A stretch of 64,000 bases of DNA, taken from assembly GCA_905203015.1 (NCBI GenBank), contig CAJKUC010000008.1, forward strand, positions 32,373-96,372, read 5' to 3'. Below the pieces are notes generated by a model. It did no database searches. It saw nothing but the letters and a program-made list of their open reading frames with translations, and was not told where the DNA came from. Numbering within the stretch: the stretch's first letter is position 1; every line of letters begins with the position of its first letter. Below, piece after piece: positions 32,543 through 40,568 of this stretch. Made by a program: the position numbers and the translations under genes. Source of the DNA: an uncultured Christensenella sp. Lineage in GTDB: Bacteria; Bacillota; Clostridia; Christensenellales; Borkfalkiaceae.

Positions 32543-35083
32543 TTAATCGAAATCGAACGCCACCTTTTTGCCTTTCGTCTTTTTGATCAATCCCGTCAGT
32601 TCCAGTTGCCTGTCGGCTGCATAACGATACGTTTTCTTGTAATCGACTTCTTCAAAGTCTTTTTTCTTCACCGTACCGCATTGATCCGACATCGCTTCCA
32701 CAAGCCGCACCGCGCGTTTCGCGGCGAGGTCACTCTTGATTTTCATCATGAACGGCGTTTTTTCATACGCTTTCTGATCGCCCATATCGCGCTGATTGTA
32801 TATCGTCTGTTTAAACTGAGGATCTGCGGGATCGAGAGCGAAATACACGCAAAGCGTCTTACCGCGGATATTCATCTTCGCCACCGTCGCTCTGCCGCAA
32901 TTGAATCTGTCGCAATTCCAACTCACGGTGGATTTCACTTTTTTATACGAAAGCAATGCGTTTTTGATCATACCGTAACGATCTTTCATGTCGTCGTCGC
33001 TCTGCTTGAGTTTCGCCGTAAAACTGCGATCCCAACGGGTAACGTATTCGTCTTCCGCAGTTGCCGCCGTATCTTCAGCCACGGCCACTTCCGCTTCCGC
33101 TTCGCTTACGGGCTCTTCGGCGGGCGCTTGTTCCGGCTCTTCTTTCGTTTCTTCCGTCGTCGCCACGGCTGCCACCGTCACGGGCATTCCCTGCAATTTT
33201 TCTGCCACCGCGTCGGCGATCATCTGCGCGCCGCTTTCGTCGAGAATCGTCTCGTACGTAGGCGTACCCATCTTTTCGGTGATTTCTTCCGCAAGCGCGC
33301 CCGTATCGATCTCGGGGGCTTTCGCGTCCGCGGCGTTTTCCGTCATCTTCTCCGCTACGGCGGCAGATACGGTTTCCGCTATTGATTTGATCCCCTCCTC
33401 GTCCACAAGCACTTCGTAAGTAGCGGGTTCGGGGGAAGGAATCCTCTCCGCCACGGAAGAAGCAAGACGATCGTAATCCATCTGTTCGGGGGCGGGAATA
33501 TCGATCTTCGCCGCCACGTCGTTTGCGATTTTGTCGTAATCGATGGCTTCCGTTTCCGGAATTTCGATCTTCGACGCTGCCGCATAAGCCAATCTTTCGT
33601 AATCGATTGTTTCCGTCTCGGGAAGTTTCGCGATTACGGTATCCGCTACCGTATCCGCAATTTTGTCGTAATCCGCTTCTTCCGTCGCAGGCATCTTTCC
33701 GATCACGGTGTCGGCAAGCAAATCGTAATCGATCGCTTCCTGTTCGGGAATCACGATCTTCGCCGCCGCAGCCTCCGCAAGTTTTTCGTAATCGATTTCT
33801 TCCGCTGCGGGAATCCTCTCGATCACGGTATTCACCAATTTTTCGTAATCCGGCTCTTCCTGTGCGGGAAGTTTCGCAATCACCGTATCCGCAATCTTCT
33901 CGTAATCGATCGCTTCGGGGGCGGGCATCTTTTCCAGCATCGTATTCGCCAGTTCTTCGTAATCGATCGTTTCCGCCGCAGGCATCTTAGCGATCACCGC
34001 GTCGGCAAGTTTGTCGTAATCGATCGCTTCCTGCGCGGGAAGTTTCGCGATCACCGTATCCGCGAGTTTCTCGTAATCGATTTCTTCGTGCTGCGGTATA
34101 ACGATTTTCGCCGCCACGGCGTCCGCGATTTTCGCCAGCGCTTCGTCGGTGAGCGCGTTCGATTCCGCGATACGCGCATAGTCGATTCTTTCCAGAGGAG
34201 GCAACGATTCGATCACTTTTTCCGCCGTGCCGTATACGATACGATCGTACGCGGCGGAAGCCGCCTTTTCGTCTTTTTCTTCGCTCTTTTCGCCGAGCAG
34301 ATCGGTAACTTTTTCAAGCACCTTATCGCCCACTTCGTCGGCAATGCGGTTATAATCCACGTTTTCGGGAGCGGGAAGCGCCGCCAGAACGTCGAGAATT
34401 TCCTTGCTGTGCGCGGCCGCCTGCGTTTCCGTTTTTTCCGCTACGGTTTCCGCGATCTTTTCGTAATCGGTCTCTTCGTAGGGCAACGCTTCGATCACGC
34501 GCTCTTTCACCGTTTCGGCTACCTTGTCGTAATCCGTTTCTTCCGCGCCGTTTGCCAGCAATTCCACCTTTTCGCCGAGCGACGAAAGCGCCTCGTCGAT
34601 TTTAGCGAGCATTTCGTCCGCCTTGGAAATGAGATTTTCGCTCGTTTCCGCTTCGCTCGTTTTCAGAGATTCGAGCATAGAAGAAAGGGATTCGTAAACG
34701 CCCTGATTCTGCGAATAGAGATATTTAATCTCCATCACCGCTCTGTCCGCCGCGTTTTCGTCGCCGCAAGAGCCCTCTTTCAGCGCGGCTTTGATCTGTG
34801 CCGCAGCCGCATCGGATTGTGCTTTCAGATTTGCGCATATTTCGGAAAGTTCTTTTTTCAATACGGCGTATGTATCTTTGTTTCCCTTTTCGATCGACTG
34901 ATACAACACCCCCGTCTGCAATGAAGCATACTTCATTTCGTTGAGGATCTCTTTCTTCACCGATTTCAGATCCCCCGCGATCCCTCTGTACATATCCTCC
35001 AGCATCAACGCCGTTTCGTTACGTTGAGCGACCGACCAGTTACGCGTTCCGTTTTGCTTTTGTTGAGCGTTCAAATCTGCCAT
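32543..35083 (-). CDS. 846-residue protein with 16 copies of a ~19-residue repeat and a conserved-looking C-terminal domain
   Basis: I cannot name a family for the whole protein. Residues 1-180 are mostly helical (DMYRGIAGDLKSVKKEIL, then coiled-coil-like segments). Residues 181-556 hold about 16 repeats of the form DYEKLADTVIAKLPAQEAI; aspartate-tyrosine pairs at 336, 355, 374, 393, 412 and 431 are spaced exactly 19, with 21- or 23-residue units later. An acidic Ala/Glu linker (about 640-680) leads to a globular basic domain (681-846) with DRYGMIKNALLSYKKVKSTV, RGKTLCVYFALDP and TPFMMKIKSD. No signal peptide or membrane helix, so probably cytosolic. GAGGT lies 7 nt before the ATG. Its promoter is at 35189-35218. 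A structural or scaffold role is plausible but unproven. Confidence 0.8.
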   Translation of the reverse strand: MADLNAQQKQNGTRNWSVAQRNETALMLEDMYRGIAGDLKSVKKEILNEMKYASLQTGVLYQSIEKGNKDTYAVLKKELSEICANLKAQSDAAAAQIKAALKEGSCGDENAADRAVMEIKYLYSQNQGVYESLSSMLESLKTSEAETSENLISKADEMLAKIDEALSSLGEKVELLANGAEETDYDKVAETVKERVIEALPYEETDYEKIAETVAEKTETQAAAHSKEILDVLAALPAPENVDYNRIADEVGDKVLEKVTDLLGEKSEEKDEKAASAAYDRIVYGTAEKVIESLPPLERIDYARIAESNALTDEALAKIADAVAAKIVIPQHEEIDYEKLADTVIAKLPAQEAIDYDKLADAVIAKMPAAETIDYEELANTMLEKMPAPEAIDYEKIADTVIAKLPAQEEPDYEKLVNTVIERIPAAEEIDYEKLAEAAAAKIVIPEQEAIDYDLLADTVIGKMPATEEADYDKIADTVADTVIAKLPETETIDYERLAYAAASKIEIPETEAIDYDKIANDVAAKIDIPAPEQMDYDRLASSVAERIPSPEPATYEVLVDEEGIKSIAETVSAAVAEKMTENAADAKAPEIDTGALAEEITEKMGTPTYETILDESGAQMIADAVAEKLQGMPVTVAAVATTEETKEEPEQAPAEEPVSEAEAEVAVAEDTAATAEDEYVTRWDRSFTAKLKQSDDDMKDRYGMIKNALLSYKKVKSTVSWNCDRFNCGRATVAKMNIRGKTLCVYFALDPADPQFKQTIYNQRDMGDQKAYEKTPFMMKIKSDLAAKRAVRLVEAMSDQCGTVKKKDFEEVDYKKTYRYAADRQLELTGLIKKTKGKKVAFDFD
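33416..34543 (-). repeat. Tandem 57-nt coding repeats
   Basis: Around 1.1 kb of tandem units in the repeat-protein gene, most 57 nt long and some 63 or 69. On the plus strand the element TCGTAATCGAT recurs once per unit. Third-position differences between copies indicate old repeats held by selection plus some recent homogenisation. Confidence 0.9.
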
Positions 35084-35188
35084 AACACACCTCGATTCTC
35101 TTTTTGTTTCGTCGTTTTTTCCGAAAAACGAAACGTATCGTCCGCGAAAAAAACGCCTTTCGGGATATCCCCTTTCCGTTCGTTTATT

Positions 35189-35218
35189 ATTATACCACAA
35201 AATCTTGCAAAACGTCAA
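35189..35218 (-). promoter_or_regulatory. Sigma-A-like promoter of the repeat-protein gene
   Basis: TTGACG (35213-35218) and TATAAT (35189-35194) on the minus strand with an 18-nt spacer, about 100 nt ahead of the ATG. Between here and the small gene ending at 35393 lies only a GC-rich stretch with a weak hairpin near 35300-35330; no further gene is seen. Confidence 0.7.
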
Positions 35219-35392
35219 GAGTTTTAACAAAAAAATATCGTTTTTCGCCGCTTTTTTTCTGTTTTCTCCGCAAAAATACTATAAGTATCGGTCAAAAAAC
35301 GAAGAAAAGCATGCGCCCTCTTCAGGGGCCCTGTTTCGACGCGTATTTTCCGGGCGCGTAGCGGGGAAAACGAGAGAATAAACGAAAGCGTT

Positions 35393-35566
35393 TTATTCGG
35401 AAGTCGTTTTTTCTCTTTCTTCTTTTTTTGCAGCGAGATCTTCTTTTTCGTATTTTCTGTACGCAAGCGGCGGCGTTTCGTCTTTCAACGACATAATATA
35501 CTCCGCATATTCCGCTTCCGTGATCTTATGCACCTTCTCGCTTTTCCTCCCCGCTTTTCTGCCCAT
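35393..35566 (-). CDS. Small protein, 57 residues, unknown function
   Basis: A short open frame starting MGRKAGRKSEKVHKITEAEY and ending KKEEREKTTSE. GGAGG lies 6 nt upstream of the ATG, which is the strongest reason to believe it. The protein is highly charged, with a basic N-terminal segment and a mixed Lys/Glu C-terminal helix; no membrane segment or cysteine is present. Codon use (GAA, GCG, AAA) is like that of neighbouring genes. It sits between the ABC exporter and the 19-residue-repeat protein, all on the minus strand. I do not recognise a family. Confidence 0.6.
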   Translation of the reverse strand: MGRKAGRKSEKVHKITEAEYAEYIMSLKDETPPLAYRKYEKEDLAAKKEEREKTTSE

Positions 35567-35777
35567 TCTGCGCCTCCTTGCTTTCCGTCGGCGGATTATC
35601 GGAATCGGCTCATTGCCCGATCCGCACGTGATCCGTCCGTCTCGTAAAAGAAGTATAGCCGCCGTTTGCGTTTTTTATTCTTCGTAAACGAAAGCAGCCC
35701 GCGGAACTTTTAAAAAACGCTCTTTTCGTCTTCCTGCCGCGACGCACGAGAACGGCCGTTCGCCCGCAGACGAAAAC

Positions 35778-35792
35778 AGCCTCGAAGAGGCT
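35778..35792 (-). terminator. Hairpin after the ABC exporter gene
   Basis: AGCCTC pairs with GAGGCT across a three-nt loop a few bases after the stop codon. On the minus strand it is followed by GTTTTCGTC. A plausible short intrinsic terminator with an imperfect T tract. The 228-bp gap to the small gene holds nothing else recognisable. Confidence 0.6.
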
Positions 35793-35794
35793 TT

Positions 35795-37672
35795 TCAGGC
35801 AAGCGCTTCTTCCGCTATTTTCGTATTGATGTCGTTCAGGCTCTTCAGTTCGTAAAATTTTCCTTTCTTTTCCATCAGTTCTTCATACGTTCCCGATTCC
35901 ACGCACACGCCGTTTTCCATCACGAGAATACGATCCGCGTCGCGGATCGTGGAAAGACGATGCGCCACGATGAACGTAGTTCTGCCTTTGATACAGGCGG
36001 AAATCGCCTTTTGTACGTGGTATTCCGATACGTTATCCAACGCGCTCGTCGCTTCGTCGAAAATCAGAATTTCGGGGTTTCGTATCAGGGCGCGGGCAAT
36101 CGTGATTCTCTGCTTCTGCCCTCCCGAAAGTTTATCGCCGTGTTCGCCGATATCCGTATCTATGCCGTTCGGAAGATCTTTCAGCACTTCTTCGAGATCC
36201 GCGATTTTCACGGCTTTTTGCAAATCTTCTTCCGAATATCTCGTAAGGCCGTAAGTGATATTTTCCCGCACCGTTCCCGCAAACAGGATACTATTTTGCG
36301 GTACGACGGAAATATGATGGCGGTATTGCGACAGATTGAATTCGTCCAGAGGCTTGCCGTCGATGAGAATCCGCCCCGAAACGGGCGTTAAAAATCCGAT
36401 AATCAGATTCATGATCGTGGATTTACCCGATCCCGAAGCGCCCACCACGGCGATACATTCCCCCGCTTTTACGGAAAGCGAAAGATCCCGCACGATATAC
36501 CGTTCGCCGTCGGGATATTTGTAAAACACATGATCGAATTCCACGTCGCCGCGGATCGAAGGCACTTCGCGTTTGCCGATATTCATCTCCACGTCTTTCG
36601 CGTTCATGATTTCGGCAACGGAATCGAGCGCCTCGAAGCCCGTGCTGAGGCTCGGCAACAGATTCACGAGCGCCATCACGTAACCGCTGATCGAAACGAA
36701 CATCGACTGATACAGCACGATATCGCCCACGGAAATTTTCCCTTTCAGCGCGAGAACGGCGCAAAACACCACGCACGCGCCCGAAAGAAAGGTGTTCAGA
36801 CACCACGCCCACGAACCGAAACGGGCGTACGTTTTATCGATTTTCAATCCCGCGTCCGCAACGCCCGAAATGGACTTATTCACTGCGGCGATTTCCGTCT
36901 GTTCCAGTCCGTGCGCTTTCGTCACCGTCATCATTTCCAGCATGGTGGTAAGCCTGCCGCTCATGCTTTCCGTTCTGAGACGAAACGCCCTGTTTTCCGA
37001 GCGGATTCTCTTTGAAAACAGACGGGATAATATCACGTTCAGCGGCACCACGCACAAAAAGAACAACGCCACGATACCGTTTTTCGAGAGCGCGATCGCC
37101 GCGGAAATCAGCGCGCTGATCACATTCGGAATAATCGTCTGCGCCAGGCAGGAAAACAGCGAATCCACGGAATCCGTATCTTTTAAAAACTTCGACTGTA
37201 TCCTGCCCGTTTCCATGTCTTTCGCATATGTAATCGAAAGACTCTGCAATTTCCGCACCACGCAACTTTTGATTCCCGCGCTTGTGGAACGTAGCATTTT
37301 GCTCATAATCGTCACGCGGAAAAGAGTCGTCGGCTCGTTCTGCAATATCGACAAAGCAAGAATCACGGCGTCGATCGAAATCGTCTTCACAGCCTGCGAA
37401 ACGGCAACCTGCCCGCCCGCAGCCATAGTCACCGCGTCGATGATGTCGGCGGTGAGCACGGGCATCAGCCACACGGGCGCGGCTTGCAGTACGTAAAGAA
37501 GGGAAGAAAAAAACAGCGGGCAAAAGTTCATTTTCACGATTTTGCCGAAAAATCCGTTCTTTTTCTTCCCTTTTTTGTTCGTGCTTTCCGTAAAGAGGTA
37601 ATCGTAGTCGGGGATAACGTCTATGCGTTCCTGTTTATTCCGCGGCTTTTCGCCGCTTTCCGAGCGATCCAT
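35795..37672 (-). CDS. ABC exporter, fused permease and ATPase
   Basis: A 625-residue half-transporter expected to dimerise. After about 60 mostly polar residues, six hydrophobic helices (from FFSSLLYVLQAAPVWLMPVL to the DIVLYQSMFVSISGYVMALV region) form the membrane domain. The ATPase domain has Walker A VVGASGSGKSTIMNL, signature LSGGQKQRITIARALI, Walker B ILIFDEATSALD and the switch histidine in FIVAHRLSTIRDADRI. The substrate could be a lipid, peptide or drug and cannot be assigned. The ATG at 37670-37672 is preceded by GGAG; the longer frame lacks support. It has a consensus promoter at 37830-37858 and no partner gene, favouring a homodimer. Confidence 0.92.
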   Translation of the reverse strand: MDRSESGEKPRNKQERIDVIPDYDYLFTESTNKKGKKKNGFFGKIVKMNFCPLFFSSLLYVLQAAPVWLMPVLTADIIDAVTMAAGGQVAVSQAVKTISIDAVILALSILQNEPTTLFRVTIMSKMLRSTSAGIKSCVVRKLQSLSITYAKDMETGRIQSKFLKDTDSVDSLFSCLAQTIIPNVISALISAAIALSKNGIVALFFLCVVPLNVILSRLFSKRIRSENRAFRLRTESMSGRLTTMLEMMTVTKAHGLEQTEIAAVNKSISGVADAGLKIDKTYARFGSWAWCLNTFLSGACVVFCAVLALKGKISVGDIVLYQSMFVSISGYVMALVNLLPSLSTGFEALDSVAEIMNAKDVEMNIGKREVPSIRGDVEFDHVFYKYPDGERYIVRDLSLSVKAGECIAVVGASGSGKSTIMNLIIGFLTPVSGRILIDGKPLDEFNLSQYRHHISVVPQNSILFAGTVRENITYGLTRYSEEDLQKAVKIADLEEVLKDLPNGIDTDIGEHGDKLSGGQKQRITIARALIRNPEILIFDEATSALDNVSEYHVQKAISACIKGRTTFIVAHRLSTIRDADRILVMENGVCVESGTYEELMEKKGKFYELKSLNDINTKIAEEALA

Positions 37673-37829
37673 AAATCTCCCGTTTTCCTTCGTTTTTTTA
37701 TCGGCTGCGAGCCCGCTTTTTTTACGGGAATCGCGCCGCTGCCATGCGGAAAACGCCGTCGGGAAATTCCGCCGCAAAAAAGCAAATACGTACACCCCGC
37801 CTGCGGCTTAAACAACTGTCCCTGCGGTA

Positions 37830-37858
37830 AGTATAGCAGACCTTTTTTCTTTTGTCAA
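37830..37858 (-). promoter_or_regulatory. Sigma-A promoter of the ABC exporter
   Basis: TTGACA (37853-37858) and TATACT (37830-37835) on the minus strand with a 17-nt spacer. It gives a leader of about 150 nt. Confidence 0.75.
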
Positions 37859-37922
37859 TTTCCCGAAGAAGAATAATGAGTCTATATATAGTCTTTTTGT
37901 CATTTACCGAAATTTGACGCAA

Positions 37923-39398
37923 TCAAAGAAGAATACAGATCACGCCGCCCTTGCCTTCGTTTACGATCCGTCCTACGGCGCGGCGCATTTTTTTGCGCAC
38001 TTCCGCAGGCATGGCATAAGGCTTGCGCGCCATATCTTCGGCAACGATATCTTTCAGCGTTCTGCCGAAAATATTCGTCTCCCACACCTTGCTTTCGTCC
38101 GATTCGTATTCGGCGAGGCGTTCTTTCGCGAAATCTTCGCCCTGTTCTTTACTGCCGATGATAGGCGCGGCTTCGCCCGTCACGTCCACTTTCAGCACGT
38201 GATAACTCGGCGCAACGGCATGGAACGCCACGCCGTACCCCGAACCCTTTTTCACCAGTTTCGGCTCGGACAAACGCATTTCGTCTTTCGAGGGCGGCAC
38301 GGCGCCGTAGCCGCACTCGTCCGCTTCTTCCATCGCCGCTTTGATTTTATCGTAATTTTTCTTCGCTTCGGCAAGCGATTTCACGTACGCAAGCAAATCG
38401 TAATCGTTTCCGATTTCCTCTCCGCACTCTTCGGACACCACGCGGAAATACAGATCCTCTTTCGCCTTCAAAGAAATTTCCGCCACGCCCTTGCCGAGAT
38501 CCATCGATACGCCGTCGGGATTATAAAAATCGTCGTCTTTTCCGAACAGATTTTCAAGAGAGAAGCAATCCTGCATTTTGTTTGTTTTCGCCGCCGCTTT
38601 TTTCAATTTGCTCTCAAGAGAAGAAATCACTTCGTTCTCTTCCGGCAAAGAGCGCACCCATTCGGGAAGATTTATATCGATCCTCGTTACGGGGAATTCG
38701 AGAAGCGCCTTGCGGAATACGCCGCGGATATCCTCTTCCGTCATTTCTTCCGCGTTCAGGGCGATCGTCGGCGCGCCGTATTTCTTTTCCGCCGCACGCG
38801 CGATTTTCACGGCGTTTTCGTTGCCCGGATCTTTGCAATTCAGCACGATCACAAAAGGCTTTTTCTGCTTTTTGATTTCTTTCACGGTACGCTCTTCCGC
38901 CCGCTCGTACGCCTCGCGCGGCAAATCTGTCACCGAGCCGTCGGTCGTCACCAGAATCGCGATCGTGGAATGATCGCGAATCACCTTTTCCGTGCCGAGT
39001 TCCGCGGCTTTTTCAAAAGGCAAAGCGTCTTTCGACCACGGCGTTTTCACCAGCCGAGGCTTTCCGTCCTCTTCAAATCCGTTCGCACCCGCCACGGCAA
39101 AGCCCACGCAATCCACAAGCCGCACTTTCGCCGTAACGCCCTCTTTCAAAGCGATTTCCGCCGCTTCGTCCGGCACGAATTTCGGCTCGGTGGTCATCAC
39201 CGTCCTGCCCGCCGCGGATTGCGGCAATTCGTCCGTCATCACTTTTTTGCTTCCCTCTGCGGCATTGGGTATCACCAGCCGTTCCATAAACCGCTTGATG
39301 AACGTGGATTTTCCCGTACGAACGGGCCCCACCACTCCCACGTAAATCCCGCCGCCCGCGCGGCTTGCCATGTCCTCGTAAACGTTGTATTCCCGCAT
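37923..39398 (-). CDS. spoIVA: Stage IV sporulation protein A (spore coat morphogenetic ATPase)
   Basis: A 491-residue cytoskeletal ATPase that polymerises on the outer forespore membrane and forms the basement layer of the spore coat. The N-terminus YEDMASRAGGGIYVGVVGPV leads into Walker A GPVRTGKST (24-32). Further typical blocks are DCVGFAVAGANGFEEDGKPR, the TDGSVTDLPREAY switch region and the C-terminal EGKGGVICILL tail needed for membrane targeting in Bacillus. The ATG at 39396-39398 has GGAGG 8 nt upstream. Its presence is strong evidence that the organism forms endospores. Mother-cell sigma-E control is expected, but I cannot point to a clear sigma-E box. Confidence 0.96.
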   Translation of the reverse strand: MREYNVYEDMASRAGGGIYVGVVGPVRTGKSTFIKRFMERLVIPNAAEGSKKVMTDELPQSAAGRTVMTTEPKFVPDEAAEIALKEGVTAKVRLVDCVGFAVAGANGFEEDGKPRLVKTPWSKDALPFEKAAELGTEKVIRDHSTIAILVTTDGSVTDLPREAYERAEERTVKEIKKQKKPFVIVLNCKDPGNENAVKIARAAEKKYGAPTIALNAEEMTEEDIRGVFRKALLEFPVTRIDINLPEWVRSLPEENEVISSLESKLKKAAAKTNKMQDCFSLENLFGKDDDFYNPDGVSMDLGKGVAEISLKAKEDLYFRVVSEECGEEIGNDYDLLAYVKSLAEAKKNYDKIKAAMEEADECGYGAVPPSKDEMRLSEPKLVKKGSGYGVAFHAVAPSYHVLKVDVTGEAAPIIGSKEQGEDFAKERLAEYESDESKVWETNIFGRTLKDIVAEDMARKPYAMPAEVRKKMRRAVGRIVNEGKGGVICILL

Positions 39399-39476
39399 AA
39401 TGAAAAACCTCCCGCGCGGCAAGTAGCGCCGCCATTTCTCCGTTCTTTTCCGCGCCTCGCCTCTTTTCGGAAGCAT

Positions 39477-39531
39477 AAAAAAATCCGCATACGGCAAAGG
39501 CACGTTTTACTGCACGCTTTACTATATGCGG
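39477..39531 (-). terminator. Terminator between the HEAT-like gene and spoIVA
   Basis: CCGCATA pairs with TATGCGG around a long internal loop that contains a small AAAG/CTTT pairing; the minus strand then has seven T. It separates spoIVA from the genes upstream. Confidence 0.65.
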
Positions 39532-39584
39532 AAAAATTCCCCGTTATGAACTTTTTTCTTTGCGCTCCCTGCGTTTGCCGCGTT

Positions 39585-40472
39585 TTACGAAAGATTTCCT
39601 ATTTCGGAAAAACCTTCTTTCGCGGACTGATCTTCCACTTTCATAAAATCTTCGTCGCCGTCAAACGTGCGAGGTTCGTTGTATTCCCCGCCGAGGGCTT
39701 CGATCGCATATTTCAGTTCGCGGAATTCCACAAATCCGATTTCCCGGTTTTCGATCCTCTTCAGTAAAACGGGCAGGGCGCGCTCGTCGCCGTATGCCGC
39801 GAGATACGAAGCGCGCATCGGTATTTTCTCTTCCTTTTCGCCGAACGCGGATATAAGCACGTTAAAAATCTCGTCGTCGCCCGCAGCGGAACGCGACAAA
39901 ATTTCCAGCATATATTCCGCTTGCTTTTCAAGGCGTTCTTTCTGCTCTTCCGCCGTATTATTATCCGCATTTTTCCCGCGGACTTCGCGATATGTAAGCA
40001 AAGCGCGGCTCTTCACTTTGTCGGCCGCCGTTTTCAGGCATTCCGCCACTTCGTTTTCCACGTCCTCGCCCGCTTCGCCCTTTTCGAGGATGGAAAAATA
40101 TTTATCGAACGCCTGTTCGTCGTCGCCGATAAAATGCACGGCATAGAGCGCGGTCTCTTCGTCGGAAGAATCGAGCATGGATAAAATCCGTTCCGTAGGG
40201 CGGCGCTTTTCCACTTCCGCGCAGAGAAACTCGGGAACGGGCACTCCGCCCTGCAGATGCCCGCAGAGCGTTCCGATCAGTTGCTCGTCGTTCATGCGCG
40301 CATAATATTGGCGGGGCGTACAGCCGATTTTCGGCAGAAACGCGTCGCCGAATTTTTCGTATAATTCGGGAATCAGATTTTCCCATTCTTTTTCCGTGCG
40401 TTTGCCGCCGTTCTTTTTCATGTATCCGGTCAGTTTTTTATCGAACAGACCGTCAAAATCGATAAGTTCCAT
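39585..40472 (-). CDS. Hypothetical protein with HEAT-like helical repeats
   Basis: A 295-residue soluble protein. It reads as all-helical with repeat-like pairs such as SSDEETALYAVHFIGDDEQAF and AAYGDERALPVLLKRIENRE, typical of HEAT-like or PBS-lyase-like repeats. It has no catalytic motif, signal peptide or membrane segment. AAGGAAG precedes the ATG. It follows a TPR-like protein gene with a 96-nt gap and may form an operon with it and the upstream genes. I cannot assign a function; protein-protein interaction is the general inference. Confidence 0.65.
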   Translation of the reverse strand: MELIDFDGLFDKKLTGYMKKNGGKRTEKEWENLIPELYEKFGDAFLPKIGCTPRQYYARMNDEQLIGTLCGHLQGGVPVPEFLCAEVEKRRPTERILSMLDSSDEETALYAVHFIGDDEQAFDKYFSILEKGEAGEDVENEVAECLKTAADKVKSRALLTYREVRGKNADNNTAEEQKERLEKQAEYMLEILSRSAAGDDEIFNVLISAFGEKEEKIPMRASYLAAYGDERALPVLLKRIENREIGFVEFRELKYAIEALGGEYNEPRTFDGDEDFMKVEDQSAKEGFSEIGNLS

Positions 40473-40568
40473 TTTCGCATTCTTCCTTTCGCATACGCCG
40501 TTTCTTCTTATGCCGACGTATCCATTCGTTTCATTTTTCTCGTTCGTTACGCTTTATTTCGCTATGTT

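Noticed and set aside
37914..39767. 617-codon plus-strand frame opposite spoIVA
   Set aside because: It mirrors spoIVA; the His/Arg/Phe-rich composition is typical of antisense shadows in this genome.
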